A stretch of 19,360 bases of DNA, taken from assembly GCA_964420395.1 (NCBI GenBank), contig CAYQTJ010000044.1:1-19360 (forward strand). Direction: 5' to 3'. The notes beneath the pieces were generated by a model, which was not told the DNA's origin, did not search any database, and worked only from the letters and a program-made list of their open reading frames with translations. Source of the DNA: CAVSZB01 sp964420395. Lineage in GTDB: Bacteria > Krumholzibacteriota > Krumholzibacteriia > LZORAL124-64-63. The position numbers and the translations under genes were made by a program. Positions 8,601-16,231 of the stretch are shown here, piece by piece. The stretch's first letter is position 1. Every line of letters starts with the position of its first letter.

Positions 8601-8897
8601 GTCGGCACGCGGACCTGGGGCGGTCTCGTCGGCATCTGGGACGTGCCCGACCTCGTGGACGGCGGCTTCATGACCGCCCCGCGCGGCGGCTTCTACGACA
8701 CCGACGGCAACTGGGCCGTCGAGGGGCAGGGGATCCCGCCCGACCTCGAGGTGGAGCAGACCCCGCAGATGGCCGCCGCTGGCCGCGACGCGCAGCTCGA
8801 GGCCGCCGTCAAGGCCGCCCTCGACCTCCTGCCGGCGCAGGCGGTGAAGATCCTGCCGCAGCCGGCCGACCCGGTGCGGGCGAAGCGGCCGCAGTAG
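5604..8897 (+). CDS. Secreted Tricorn-type S41 protease
   Basis: A 1097-residue homologue of the archaeal Tricorn protease, which cuts peptides released by larger proteases. Here it begins with a signal peptide (MRFVPVLLLLSALIPGSPLAAGE), so it probably acts outside the cytoplasm. The ATG is preceded by AAGGAG at 5591-5596. Residues about 24-660 hold two beta-propellers with WD40-like PD40 blades (repeated WSPDGR/WSPDSR motifs). The second is interrupted by a lysine/alanine/aspartate-rich, probably disordered linker (about 540-580). PDZ is at about 775-860 (GIDARVGDYLLAVNGVEL). The S41 catalytic domain has the nucleophile Ser982 in EMAGSGGDM, His758 in CIGHSF and Glu1040 in WAVEGQGIPPD, matching Ser965, His746 and Glu1023 of Thermoplasma Tricorn. 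The residue before His758 is Gly757, where Tricorn has Ser745. It stands alone, with a terminator 19 bases after the stop. Confidence 0.93.
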   Translation: MRFVPVLLLLSALIPGSPLAAGEARLLRQPDVSATQVVFVHADDVWIVARDGGEARRLTTFPGAETDPRFSPDGRLVAFTGEYDGNADVYVVGVEGGEPRRLTWHPGIDVVCGWTVDGSRVLFASGRDGAPRPQPKLWTVALAGGGLPEPLQIPRASEGSYAPDGGRVAYREVSPWESEWRNYRGGQAQPIRIVDLATLAVTKLPWEGSNDVSPAWLGDTVFFLSDRDLANNVWSYDTVTRELRQRTYFKEFDCKRLAAGAGRLVFENGGWLYALDAAGGEPRRLSVTLHGDFPWARPHWEDASKLIADFALSPAGKRALFEARGEIFTVPAEKGDARNLSADAGAADRAPAWSPDGRSVSWFSDAGGEYQLVIADQFGEGRRVIPIPHPTFFYTPRWSPDSRCLAFGDANRALWFVEAATGKLTRIDDEGFAPPERFIAPAWSPDSRWLAYSRRLPNQFNAVFVHSLDSGRSTRVTDGLSDALHPVWDASGKYLAFLASTDYGLNVGWLDMSSYNRPLNRSIYLAVLAKDEPSPLKPESDDEEPAADKAKDGKDGKKGAAKPAAKAGAKDGEDAAAADPVKVKIDFEGLDQRIVALDVPARRFADLTAGEAGFFFYAEQVPNQEGLTLHRYDLKKREAKKLLDGVTGFRLSADGKKLLYGLPGGKYCLADAAGEPKPGDGALSLAGLRLKVDPAAEWKQIFREAWRFQRDYFYVKNVHGLDLDWAWRAYSPWVDSVRHRADLTYLLDILGGETCIGHSFTGGGDEPEVEKVPVGLLGCDFEVADGRYRIRRIYAGENWNPELRAPLSGPGIDARVGDYLLAVNGVELTSAVSVYSLFDRTADRQTVLTLNAKPGLEGARKVTVVPVAGETALRERAWMEGNRRKVDELSGGRLAYVWVPDTGEGGYTNFTRYYFAQQDKQGAVIDERFNHGGSIADYMVDVMGRRLLGFFSNPVGARQPYTAPNAAIWGPKVMIINEMAGSGGDMLPYMFRKLGLGPLVGTRTWGGLVGIWDVPDLVDGGFMTAPRGGFYDTDGNWAVEGQGIPPDLEVEQTPQMAAAGRDAQLEAAVKAALDLLPAQAVKILPQPADPVRAKRPQ

Positions 8898-8915
8898 GCC
8901 CGGTCCGGCAGCGAA

Positions 8916-8947
8916 ACGGCGGCGGCTCCGGAGGGGGCCGCCGCCGT
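8916..8947. terminator. Bidirectional hairpin terminator between convergent genes
   Basis: An 11-bp perfect stem (ACGGCGGCGGC at 8916-8926 with its complement at 8937-8947) and a 10-base loop. It lies 18 bases after the protease stop and 33 bases beyond the stop of the convergent ASH-repeat gene. On the minus strand the stem is followed by TTTCG. On the plus strand there is no T-run, so its strength there is doubtful. Confidence 0.6.
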
Positions 8948-8979
8948 CGTCGTGCGGTGCCGAATCGCCCTGGCGCGCC

Positions 8980-11900
8980 TCAGCGCACCAGCGTCATCTT
9001 GCGCAACTGCGTCACGCCGTCCGCCGCCAGGCGCGCGTAGTAGGTGCCGCTGGGCGCGGGCCGGCCGGCGTCGTCCCGCCCGTCCCAGGTCCGGGCGTGC
9101 GTCGCGGCCGCCAGCTCCGCGTCCACCAGCGTGCGCACGCGCCGCCCGGCCACATCGAACACCACGACCTGCGCCCGGCCGGGCCGCGCCAGGTCGAAGC
9201 TCACGGTGACCTGCGGATTGAACGGGTTCGGGAACAGCGGCCGCAGCCCGGTCTCAGACGGTGGCGGCGCCGCGCAGGCGATCGCCGTCTCCGCGCTGCG
9301 GGCGACCTCCTCGCCGCCGCGCAGCAGGGCGTAGCTGTAGCGCACGGGCGTTCCGACCGGCGCGGCGACAGCCGGCTCGCTGTGGTTGATGCGCCCCTGC
9401 GGATCGGTGAGCGGCGTTCCGACCGGATCGACGGCCGGTGCCTCGCCGATGCGCCGGTAGAGCCGGCACCCGTCCGCGGCGAGCGCGTCGTACGTCCAGG
9501 TCAGCCGCACGGCGCCGTCCTCGCATGCGGCCACGGGCGCGGAAGCGAGGACCGCCACCTGGACCGGGTTGACGGCCGCCACCGGCGTCGTCCCGCTCCC
9601 GCTCACCGGGATCATCGGCACGAGCAGACCGGGATCGTGCCCCGCGGCGTAGACCGGGGTCCCGGGCAGCGACGGCAGATCGTACGGACGGACGTAGATG
9701 AGCGTCTCCTCCTGCGGGCTCCGCTGCAGGAAGCGCACGGTCGCCAGCGCGAGGGACGATTCCCAGGGCCACCGCTCCTGCAGACCGACCTGGAAGCAGG
9801 GCGCCGTGCCGACGTTGAACGCGCCGGCAGGCAGTTCCCAGGTCGTGCCCACCGCCCCGCCGACGACCTCGACGCAGCACTCCCAGCCGCTGATTCCCGA
9901 GGCCTGGGACGGGGAACCGAGGACCAGGTGCGCGGTCACCGGCTCGAACGGCTGTGTGGTGTGCAACTCGCGCTCCCAGTCGCCGGGAGCGAAGTAGACG
10001 CCGACCAGGTCCGGCCCGGCGTCGCCGACGAAGCCCGCCCCCGAGAGCACCACGCGACCGCACGCGCCGCCCAGATCGAGCTCGGCCCGGTGCGCGCCCG
10101 CCGCCGACGGCGCGAAGCTCACGGTCACGGCGCGGGCCAGATCGTGGTCCAGTTCGTAGCCGCCGGCGCCGACGAGCACCGCGAACGGCTCCCCCACGGA
10201 CGGCACCGTGCCGGTCATGGCGCCGCAGCCGCGGTTCGTGAGCGTGAAGGTGAGGTTGCGCGACTGGCCCACCCGGACGAGGCCGAAGTCGACCGTGGCC
10301 GGGCTCACTTCGCAGACCGGCACGGACGGCAACCCCACGCCCCGCAGGACCATCCGCACCTTGCACGCCCGTTCGGTCATGAGGGTGCAGGCGAGTGCGC
10401 CGACGGCTTGCGGCGCGAAGGTGACCAGACGCGTGATCTCCCCGCCGGCCGGGATGGTGAATGAGCTCCCGTCGACGCGCATCACCCCGCCGCAGCCGGG
10501 CGAGTAGAGATAGTCCTGCAACGGGACCGGGCCCGGATTCCCCACGACGAGCGCCCGCTGGCTCTGGCAACCCACCTGGACCGATCCGAAGTCGAGGGAA
10601 TCCGGCAGCACGGCGCAGGCCGGCACCGTGGCGCCCAGCGGCACCTCGGCGCACAGCCCGGTCCCGGCGAGGAAGCGTCCCGTCCAGAGCCCGGTCGCGG
10701 AGGCGTAGAACAGGAGCGACACGTCGCGGACGGCGCCCGGGAGCAGGGAGAACGGCCCGGCGTTGTTCGTGATCGTGAACCAGGCCCCCTCGACGCGCGC
10801 GTCCCCGGTCAGGACGCCGCCACCGGTGTTCGCGATCCTCAGGGTGCGGCGAGCGAACCCTCCCCGGGCGACCTGCCCGAAATCGACGGCGGCCGGCGTC
10901 AGCCCGCAGACCGGCGGCAGGTCCACGCCGGTGCCGCGGACGGCGAGCGAAAGACCGATGTCGGGCCCCAGCGACACCGTGCAGACGTGATCCCCGGCGG
11001 ACACCGGGTGGTAGCGCACGGTCACGCGCCAGTCGCTGCCGGGGCGGACCGAGAAGCGCGTATTGTCGGTGACCACGTGAGGGCAGTCGGCGGCCTGTTG
11101 CCCTTCGACCGTCCCGGGGCCGAGATTGCGCACCTGGAACGAGAGGGAGCGTGTGCCCCCCACCGGCACGGTGCCGAAGTCGAGTTCTGTCGCGGTGATC
11201 TCGCAGTGCGACGTGCGTCCCCGCAGCGGGAGCGACTGGCAGACGTCGGCCCCGAGAGTCAACAGGCCGCTGTCCGAATCGGGACGCGCCGGCGAGTAGG
11301 CGATCGTCACCGAGCGCGACTCGTCGCGCGCCAGGGTGAACGGCCCGCCGCCGGCGAGGATCGTGAAGCCGTCGCCCTGGACCGCGGCCTCGCCGACGAG
11401 GGCCTCGTCGCCCCCGTTGCGGATGTCGACCGTTTCAGACTTCTGGAAGCCGGCCGCGACCGACCCGAAATTGATGTCGTCCACCCCGTAGAGATTGCAG
11501 GTGGGAGGCGCCGGCACCGCGGTGCCGTGCAGGCGAACCCGGCTGCAGCCGGGCACGCCGACGCTGTCATCCAGCGCGGTCAGCTGGTACGGCTGATACC
11601 GGATCGGCACGCCGACCGATCTCCCGGGGGGCACGCGCTGCCAGGTGTCGCCGCCGACCCAGCCCGGGAAGTTGTCGTTCCACAGCTCCAGGTTGACGGT
11701 GTCGGCAGTGGCGTTCGTGAAGGTCGTGGCGCGGAAGAGGCCGTGCCCGTTCGGCAGCGTGCCGTATTCGAGGCGGTCGGGGGTGAAGCCGCAGCTGCCC
11801 GCGGCCGTGGCCGTGCCGGTCAGGACGACGCCCGCGCCGATCGCCAGTTCGCAGGCGTGCGCGCCGCCGGCGGGCGGCTGGAAGCGGTAGCGCACGCTCA

Positions 11901-12783
11901 GCGTCTCGCCCGCCGCGAGCGCGAAGCTGCCGCCCGGCCCGACCAGCGCGAACGCCGCGCAGACCGGCGCCGGGATCTCGCCGGTCAGGGTGCCGCCGCC
12001 GACGTTCGCCAGCGAGAGCCAGCGCTCGCGGACCACTCCGGGCGCCACGTCGCCGAAGGCGAGCGTGTCGGGCGCCACGCTCAGCAGCGGCGCCGCGGGC
12101 GCGGGATTGATCACCGCCACCGGCAGCGCCTCGCTGCCGCTGACCGGCGCCAGCGACAGGGGACGATTGTCGTAGGAGGAGCCGGAGTTGTTCCCGGGCC
12201 AGGCGCAGGGAGCCGGCACGAACCATTCCGACGGGTAGTCCCACTCGCTCAGAACCGGCCAGGCGAGCGATGTGGGAGTGCAGGCCCGCAGGTAGATCCG
12301 CACGGTCGCTCCGGGATCCGTCACGACGAGGCGCCCGCGGGCAACCACCGGACGGGGCTCGTACCACCACCTTTCATCCCAGTGCAGGCTGACCCGCAGG
12401 CGCGGCGACTGCGCGAGGTTCACCCCGCGCAGCGGCGCCCAGCCCAGATCGGTCACGCCCGCCCCTTCGACGGCGATGGCCGCCTCCCACCCGCCCAGCC
12501 CCTCTTGGGACATGCCGAGGTCGCTGCGCAGCGCGACCCAGGCCGTGACGGTCTCCGCCGGCGCGCTCGTGTGGAGGGTGTCGATGGTGCAGGCGGCGTC
12601 GAACCAGACGCCGATCGTGCCGCCCAGCGGCCAGGCCCGCTGCGGCGCCGGCGTCGGGGCGACCCGTCCGGTCGGCCGCGGCGACGACCATGGCGCCGCG
12701 GCGCACCACGACGCGGCCAGCGCCAGCATGACGACCGAGCAACCGGCGGCGATGACCGGGGGGGACGGACGGTGGCGCGCCAT
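8980..12783 (-). CDS. Secreted ASH-repeat (choice-of-anchor D-like) protein with FlgD-like C-terminal domain
   Basis: A 1267-residue surface or secreted protein. The ATG at 12781-12783 has CGGGAGG six bases upstream and begins a signal peptide (MARHRPSPPVIAAG, then a hydrophobic core, then AAAP near residue 28). Domains in order: an unnamed beta domain A (about 53-229); seven ASH/Hydin-type Ig repeats (about 232-915), each opening with a pattern like C.[VL].P..[VL]DFG..[PV].G and closing with a Gly-rich strand such as VVLSGAG; a second copy of domain A (about 923-1073); a fibronectin-III-like segment (1074-1175, VRLTWTY); and a C-terminal FlgD_ig/T9SS-like module (about 1181-1267) with FPNPFNPQVTVSFDL, VFDVAGRRVRTLVD and GTYYARL. 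That module is widespread in FCB-group secreted proteins and may direct sorting or anchoring. Repeats 2-7 each have one Cys at the start and one before the last strand, suggesting a disulfide per repeat. The ligand is unknown. Confidence 0.85.
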   Translation of the reverse strand: MARHRPSPPVIAAGCSVVMLALAASWCAAAPWSSPRPTGRVAPTPAPQRAWPLGGTIGVWFDAACTIDTLHTSAPAETVTAWVALRSDLGMSQEGLGGWEAAIAVEGAGVTDLGWAPLRGVNLAQSPRLRVSLHWDERWWYEPRPVVARGRLVVTDPGATVRIYLRACTPTSLAWPVLSEWDYPSEWFVPAPCAWPGNNSGSSYDNRPLSLAPVSGSEALPVAVINPAPAAPLLSVAPDTLAFGDVAPGVVRERWLSLANVGGGTLTGEIPAPVCAAFALVGPGGSFALAAGETLSVRYRFQPPAGGAHACELAIGAGVVLTGTATAAGSCGFTPDRLEYGTLPNGHGLFRATTFTNATADTVNLELWNDNFPGWVGGDTWQRVPPGRSVGVPIRYQPYQLTALDDSVGVPGCSRVRLHGTAVPAPPTCNLYGVDDINFGSVAAGFQKSETVDIRNGGDEALVGEAAVQGDGFTILAGGGPFTLARDESRSVTIAYSPARPDSDSGLLTLGADVCQSLPLRGRTSHCEITATELDFGTVPVGGTRSLSFQVRNLGPGTVEGQQAADCPHVVTDNTRFSVRPGSDWRVTVRYHPVSAGDHVCTVSLGPDIGLSLAVRGTGVDLPPVCGLTPAAVDFGQVARGGFARRTLRIANTGGGVLTGDARVEGAWFTITNNAGPFSLLPGAVRDVSLLFYASATGLWTGRFLAGTGLCAEVPLGATVPACAVLPDSLDFGSVQVGCQSQRALVVGNPGPVPLQDYLYSPGCGGVMRVDGSSFTIPAGGEITRLVTFAPQAVGALACTLMTERACKVRMVLRGVGLPSVPVCEVSPATVDFGLVRVGQSRNLTFTLTNRGCGAMTGTVPSVGEPFAVLVGAGGYELDHDLARAVTVSFAPSAAGAHRAELDLGGACGRVVLSGAGFVGDAGPDLVGVYFAPGDWERELHTTQPFEPVTAHLVLGSPSQASGISGWECCVEVVGGAVGTTWELPAGAFNVGTAPCFQVGLQERWPWESSLALATVRFLQRSPQEETLIYVRPYDLPSLPGTPVYAAGHDPGLLVPMIPVSGSGTTPVAAVNPVQVAVLASAPVAACEDGAVRLTWTYDALAADGCRLYRRIGEAPAVDPVGTPLTDPQGRINHSEPAVAAPVGTPVRYSYALLRGGEEVARSAETAIACAAPPPSETGLRPLFPNPFNPQVTVSFDLARPGRAQVVVFDVAGRRVRTLVDAELAAATHARTWDGRDDAGRPAPSGTYYARLAADGVTQLRKMTLVR
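10040..12090 (-). repeat. Seven tandem ASH-like Ig repeats within the secreted protein
   Basis: Protein-level repeats of roughly 97-101 residues, beginning near residues 232, 329, 429, 525, 624, 722 and 823. The opening motifs are TLAFGDVAPG, RLEYGTLPNG, DINFGSVAAG, ELDFGTVPVG, AVDFGQVARG, SLDFGSVQVG and TVDFGLVRVG. The copies are diverged, so this is an old expansion, not a recent duplication. Confidence 0.85.
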
Positions 12784-12977
12784 GGCGGCCTCCCGACGGC
12801 TGGGGTCCTTCCCGACCTGGCCGGCCCTGCGCGCAGGCGCCCGTCCGGCCCGAGAGTCATGCGCGATGTTGCGGCGGGACGGCCCGAGTAGACGCCTCCC
12901 GGTGCGCCCTGTCCAGCGCAACCGCGGGTCGCCGGGCCGCCTCCCGGCGCTGCGGCCGGCGTTCGCAATGCAGAAGA

Positions 12978-13006
12978 GGGCGGGCGCCACGTCCCGGCGC
13001 CCGCCC
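12978..13006 (-). terminator. Intrinsic terminator of the merR-family gene
   Basis: A perfect 11-bp stem (GGGCGGGCGCC at 12978-12988 with its complement at 12996-13006) and a 7-base loop, 14 bases past the stop of the MerR gene. On the minus strand it is followed by TCTTCTGCATTG, a weak T-rich tail. It separates the MerR gene from the secreted-protein gene downstream on the same strand. Confidence 0.7.
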
Positions 13007-13019
13007 CGTCACTCCCGGC

Positions 13020-13859
13020 TCACTCGCCGGGCGCCGCGTCCTTCGCGACCGGCAGCTGGATCTCCGTGACGTAGTCGGCGGGCGACACCCCCGGGCCGGG
13101 GGCCGTCAGGAAGACCTCGCGGCCGGGGCCGGTGATGCGGTAGCCGTTCGTCTCGATCCAGCGCATCATCGCGCCGTAGGCGCGGTGCAGCCCCTCGAAC
13201 GGGCCCTGGTGGACGGTGCAGGCGAGCGTCGGCTCCGCCGGCAGCTGCCGCTCGCGCACCCGCGCGCCGGACGGTCCGGCCGGCAGCGGCCCGGCGAGCG
13301 GGGCCGCGGCCTCGAGGTCGACGTCGCGCTCGCGGTACTCGCCGCTGTGGTCGATCGTCAGGAACGGCCCCGCCAGCGGGATCCGCCGCGGCATCAGCTG
13401 GCCGCACAGCTCCTCGTAGAGACGCCCCACGTCGGCGTACGTCGGCACGACGTCGCGCACCGACGCGATCCGCAGCGCCGGCGCGCTCTTGATGATCACT
13501 TCGTAATCGGGCATTGCGCCCTCCCTTTCCAGCTCCGCCAGGCGCGCCTCGACGCGCGCCAGCCGTTCGTGCCCCCCGGCGAGATCGCGCTCCAGCTCCG
13601 CCCGCTTCAGGCGCAGCATGCCGCGGATCTCCTCCACCGAGGGGCCGTCCGCCAGCAGCCCGGCGATCTCCAGCAGCGAGAAGCCGAGGTCCTTCAGCGC
13701 GACGATGCGCTGGAGCTGCGACAGCTGGCCGGCGGTGTAGAAGCGGTAGCCGCTCGCCCGATCCACGCGCGCGGGCCGCAGCAGCCCGCGCTCGTCGTAC
13801 AGGCGCAGCGCCTTGACCGTCACCTGGCTGAGCTTCGAGAAATCCCCGATCCTGAACAT
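13020..13859 (-). CDS. MerR-family regulator with GyrI-like effector-binding domain
   Basis: A 279-residue transcription factor of the BmrR/BltR kind. Residues 1-70 are a MerR winged helix-turn-helix (MFRIGDFSKLSQVTVKALRL, then YDERGLLRPARVDRASGYRFY and LKDLGFSLLEI). Residues about 75-115 are a charged dimerisation coiled coil (RLKRAELERDLAG, ARLAELERE). Residues about 122-277 are a GyrI-like small-molecule pocket (VIIKSAPALRIASVRDVVPT, CTVHQGPFEGLHRAYGAMM, WIETNGYRITGPGREVFL). Such proteins sense hydrophobic or cationic compounds and activate drug-export or self genes. The start at 13857-13859 puts the HTH at the N-terminus as in the family. Its ribosome site is weak. A longer in-frame reading begins at a GTG at 13935-13937. 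The gene has its own MerR-type promoter, so autoregulation is likely. No efflux gene is visible next to it. Confidence 0.92.
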   Translation of the reverse strand: MFRIGDFSKLSQVTVKALRLYDERGLLRPARVDRASGYRFYTAGQLSQLQRIVALKDLGFSLLEIAGLLADGPSVEEIRGMLRLKRAELERDLAGGHERLARVEARLAELEREGAMPDYEVIIKSAPALRIASVRDVVPTYADVGRLYEELCGQLMPRRIPLAGPFLTIDHSGEYRERDVDLEAAAPLAGPLPAGPSGARVRERQLPAEPTLACTVHQGPFEGLHRAYGAMMRWIETNGYRITGPGREVFLTAPGPGVSPADYVTEIQLPVAKDAAPGE

Positions 13860-13943
13860 GGCTTCGGTTCCCATCCTGGTTTTCGCGCTCGCGTGCGCGT
13901 CGACGCTCCCCGCGTCCGGGAAGCCGCGCGGGCCCACGTCGGA

Positions 13944-13974
13944 AGGATGGAGTCTGCCCCGGGGGGAGAGTCAA
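13944..13974 (-). promoter_or_regulatory. MerR-type promoter with 19-bp spacer and overlapping operator
   Basis: On the minus strand: TTGACT (13969-13974), a 19-base spacer, then CATCCT (13944-13949). The spacer contains most of a 23-bp imperfect palindrome (13950-13972) whose CTCCCC/GGGGCAGA-type arms resemble known MerR operators. A 19-bp spacer, longer than the standard 17, is the hallmark of MerR-activated promoters. The promoter faces the MerR gene, with the predicted start near 13937. The -10 box is poor, which also fits activator dependence. Confidence 0.7.
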
Positions 13975-14012
13975 GGCGTGAAATCGGGTCGCCCGGGCGG
14001 GGGTCCGCCCGC

Positions 14013-16115
14013 CTACCTCGCCCACTCTGCCAGCAGCTGCTCGCGCAGTGCGTCCGGATCGGTGACCGGCTCGAGGCAGGCGCCGCGCTCGCAGACGTAG
14101 GCGCACGGCCGGCCGTCCCGCGCGGACTTGCCGGCCACGGCGGGCAGCAGCGCCGCGAACTCCGGCGCCGGTCCCGCCGCCGGCACCCGCGCCAGGGTCA
14201 CGTGGGGCGGCAGCAGGCGGTTGACCGTGGCGGTCAGGGCGCGGGTGGCGGCGTCGGCGGGATCGCCGGCCACGACCACGTCGTAGACGGGGCCGTTGAG
14301 GCGCAGGGCGGCGTCGAACCATCCGGCCATCTCCAGGCCGGCCCGCTCCATGATGCCGGCGTAGCGGGCGATGGTGCGGGCGGCCTCGTCGCGGTACGCG
14401 TCGCGGCCGGTGAGGGAGGCGGCGCGCAGCAGCGCCTGCAGGAAGGCGGAGTTGCCGGAGGGGGTGACGCTGTCGAACAGCTCGGTCTTGCGGCCGAGGG
14501 GGGCCTCGGCGGCGGCGGCGGTGAGCCAGCAGCCGCCGGCGGGGTCGGCGAAGTCGCAGCGGGCGATGTCGATCAGCTCGAGGGCGCGGCGCAGGCGCGA
14601 TGCGTCGCCGGTGGCCTGGTAGAGGTCGAGCAGACCGTTGGCGAGGAAGGCGTAGTCCTCGAGGATGGCATCGCCGGCGGCGGGGCCGTCGGTGCCGGCG
14701 CGCAGCAGGCGGCCGTCGGGACGGCGGTGGGCCCGCTCGAGCCAGTCGGCGGCGCGCTCGGCGGCGATGCGCCAGGCCGGCTCGCCGGTGGCCCCGTGCG
14801 CCTGGGCCAGGGCGGAGATGGCCAGGCCGTTCCAGGCGGTGACCACCTTGGTGTCGAGGGTGGGGGCCTCGCGGCGGTCGCGGTAGTCGCGCAGCTCGTC
14901 GCGGTAGGCGTTGAAGAGGCCGGCGATCTCCTCCTCGTCGCGATCGAAGCGCGCCGCCAGTTCGGCCAGGTCGGCGCGGCGGGTCAGGACGCTCGCCCCC
15001 CCCTCGAAGTTGCCGGCCTCGGTCACGCCCAGCAGGGCGGCCAGCGCCGGGCCGTCCTCCGGACCGGCCACGAGCGCGAGGTCGGCCGGCGTCCAGACGT
15101 AGTAGCTTCCCTCCACCCCGCCGCTGTCGGCGTCGCAACTGGCGTGGAAGCCCCCCTCGGGGCCGCTCATCTCCCGCACCAGGAAGGCGAGCGTGTCGCG
15201 GGCGACCGCCAGCAGCAGCGGCTGCTGCAGCACCAGGCCGGCCTCGAGGTAGAGGCTCGCCAGCAGGGCGTTGTCGTAGAGCATCTTCTCGAAGTGCGGC
15301 ACGAGCCACGCCTCGTCGGTGGCGTAGCGGTGGAAGCCGCCGCCGACGTGGTCGTAGATGCCGCCCGACGCCATCGCGGTGAGGGTCAGCCCGAGCAGGC
15401 GGGCCGACCGCACGTCGCCGGTGCGGCGGTGGTGGTGCAGCAGGAACTGCCAGCGCGGCGGCACCGGGAACTTCACCCGGCCGGCGAAACCGCCCCACTC
15501 CGTGTCGAACAGGCCGACCGCCCGCGCGGCGACCGACTCGATCAGCTCGGCGTCGATCACGCCGCCGGCCGCCTCGTCGGCGAAGCTCGGCCCGGCGAGC
15601 AGGCGCGCCGCGACGGCGGCCGCCTGCTCCTCCACCTCGCCGGTCCGCGTCGCGTACACCTCGCGCACGCGGCGGGCCAGGTCGAGGAACTGCGGGGCCG
15701 GGAAGTAGGTGCCGCCGTAGATCGGCTGCGCGTCGGCGGTCAGGAACACCGACAGCGGCCAGCCGCCCGAGCCGGTCATCCCCTGGACGGCGTCCATGTA
15801 GACGGCGTCGAGGTCGGGGCGCTCCTCGCGGTCCACCTTGATGCAGACGTAGTGGGCGTTCAGGTACGCCGCCACCTCGTCGTTCTCGAACACCTCGCGC
15901 TCCATGACGTGGCACCAGTGGCACGACGCGTAGCCGATCGACAGGAAGATCGGCAGCCGGCCGGCGCGCGCGAGCGCCAGCGCCTCCTCGCCCCACGGTC
16001 GCCAGTCAAGCGGATTGTGGGCGTGCTGGCGCAGGTAGAGCGAGGCCTCGTGCCGCAGGGCATTGCCTTCGCGGCGGACCTGCGCGGGCTGGCGGGGGGC
16101 GGCGCGGTCGGACAT
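14013..16115 (-). CDS. YyaL/SPATA20-type thioredoxin-domain protein (DUF255)
   Basis: A 700-residue protein of the DUF255/YyaL family, usual length about 680-700. The ATG at 16113-16115 has GGGAG four bases upstream. No signal peptide is seen, so it is cytoplasmic. The N-terminal thioredoxin-like domain (about residues 15-175) begins with the family signature SLYLRQHAHNPLDW and carries the CxxC-type motif CHWC at 65-68 in YASCHWCHVME. It also has KVDREERPDLD and GGWPLSVFLT. The rest (about 190-690) is an (alpha/alpha)6-barrel of the GlcNAc-2-epimerase/N-acylglucosamine type, with FHRYATDEAWLVPHFEKMLY, GGFHASCDADS and TSVTPSGNSA-like FDSVTPSGNSAFLQALLR. The family is widespread and its reaction is not firmly known. 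A role in protein or sugar redox chemistry is inferred. It is the only gene in its unit that faces the divergent Fe-S carrier gene. Confidence 0.95.
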   Translation of the reverse strand: MSDRAAPRQPAQVRREGNALRHEASLYLRQHAHNPLDWRPWGEEALALARAGRLPIFLSIGYASCHWCHVMEREVFENDEVAAYLNAHYVCIKVDREERPDLDAVYMDAVQGMTGSGGWPLSVFLTADAQPIYGGTYFPAPQFLDLARRVREVYATRTGEVEEQAAAVAARLLAGPSFADEAAGGVIDAELIESVAARAVGLFDTEWGGFAGRVKFPVPPRWQFLLHHHRRTGDVRSARLLGLTLTAMASGGIYDHVGGGFHRYATDEAWLVPHFEKMLYDNALLASLYLEAGLVLQQPLLLAVARDTLAFLVREMSGPEGGFHASCDADSGGVEGSYYVWTPADLALVAGPEDGPALAALLGVTEAGNFEGGASVLTRRADLAELAARFDRDEEEIAGLFNAYRDELRDYRDRREAPTLDTKVVTAWNGLAISALAQAHGATGEPAWRIAAERAADWLERAHRRPDGRLLRAGTDGPAAGDAILEDYAFLANGLLDLYQATGDASRLRRALELIDIARCDFADPAGGCWLTAAAAEAPLGRKTELFDSVTPSGNSAFLQALLRAASLTGRDAYRDEAARTIARYAGIMERAGLEMAGWFDAALRLNGPVYDVVVAGDPADAATRALTATVNRLLPPHVTLARVPAAGPAPEFAALLPAVAGKSARDGRPCAYVCERGACLEPVTDPDALREQLLAEWAR

Positions 16116-16195
16116 GCGACTCCCGGGGGCTGGGGGAAACGGCGGCGCTGCGCCGGACAAGCTAGGGCGCGCCTAACGGCTTCGCCACGGCCGGG

Positions 16196-16224
16196 TTGAC
16201 GTTCTCCCCCGGTCCATGTATCAA
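16196..16224 (+). promoter_or_regulatory. Strong sigma-70-like promoter for the Fe-S carrier/ACIII unit
   Basis: TTGACG (16196-16201, five of six), a 17-base spacer, then TATCAA (16219-16224, four of six). Transcription is expected near 16231, about 80 bases before the start codon at 16311. It is the best promoter match seen in the window. It overlaps the left side of the IscR-like site only from the start point onward. Confidence 0.6.
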
Positions 16225-16231
16225 GTGCCAG

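Noticed and set aside
13860..13937. N-terminal extension of the MerR protein from GTG 13937
   Set aside because: It would place about 26 extra residues before a typical MerR HTH that starts at its normal ATG. It coincides with the predicted transcription start, so a leaderless form is possible but less likely.
13185..16199. 1004-codon open frame on the plus strand across the MerR and YyaL genes
   Set aside because: It runs antisense through two well-supported genes and the gap between them. Its composition is Gly/Val/Arg/Gln-rich with no domain, a typical high-GC artefact.
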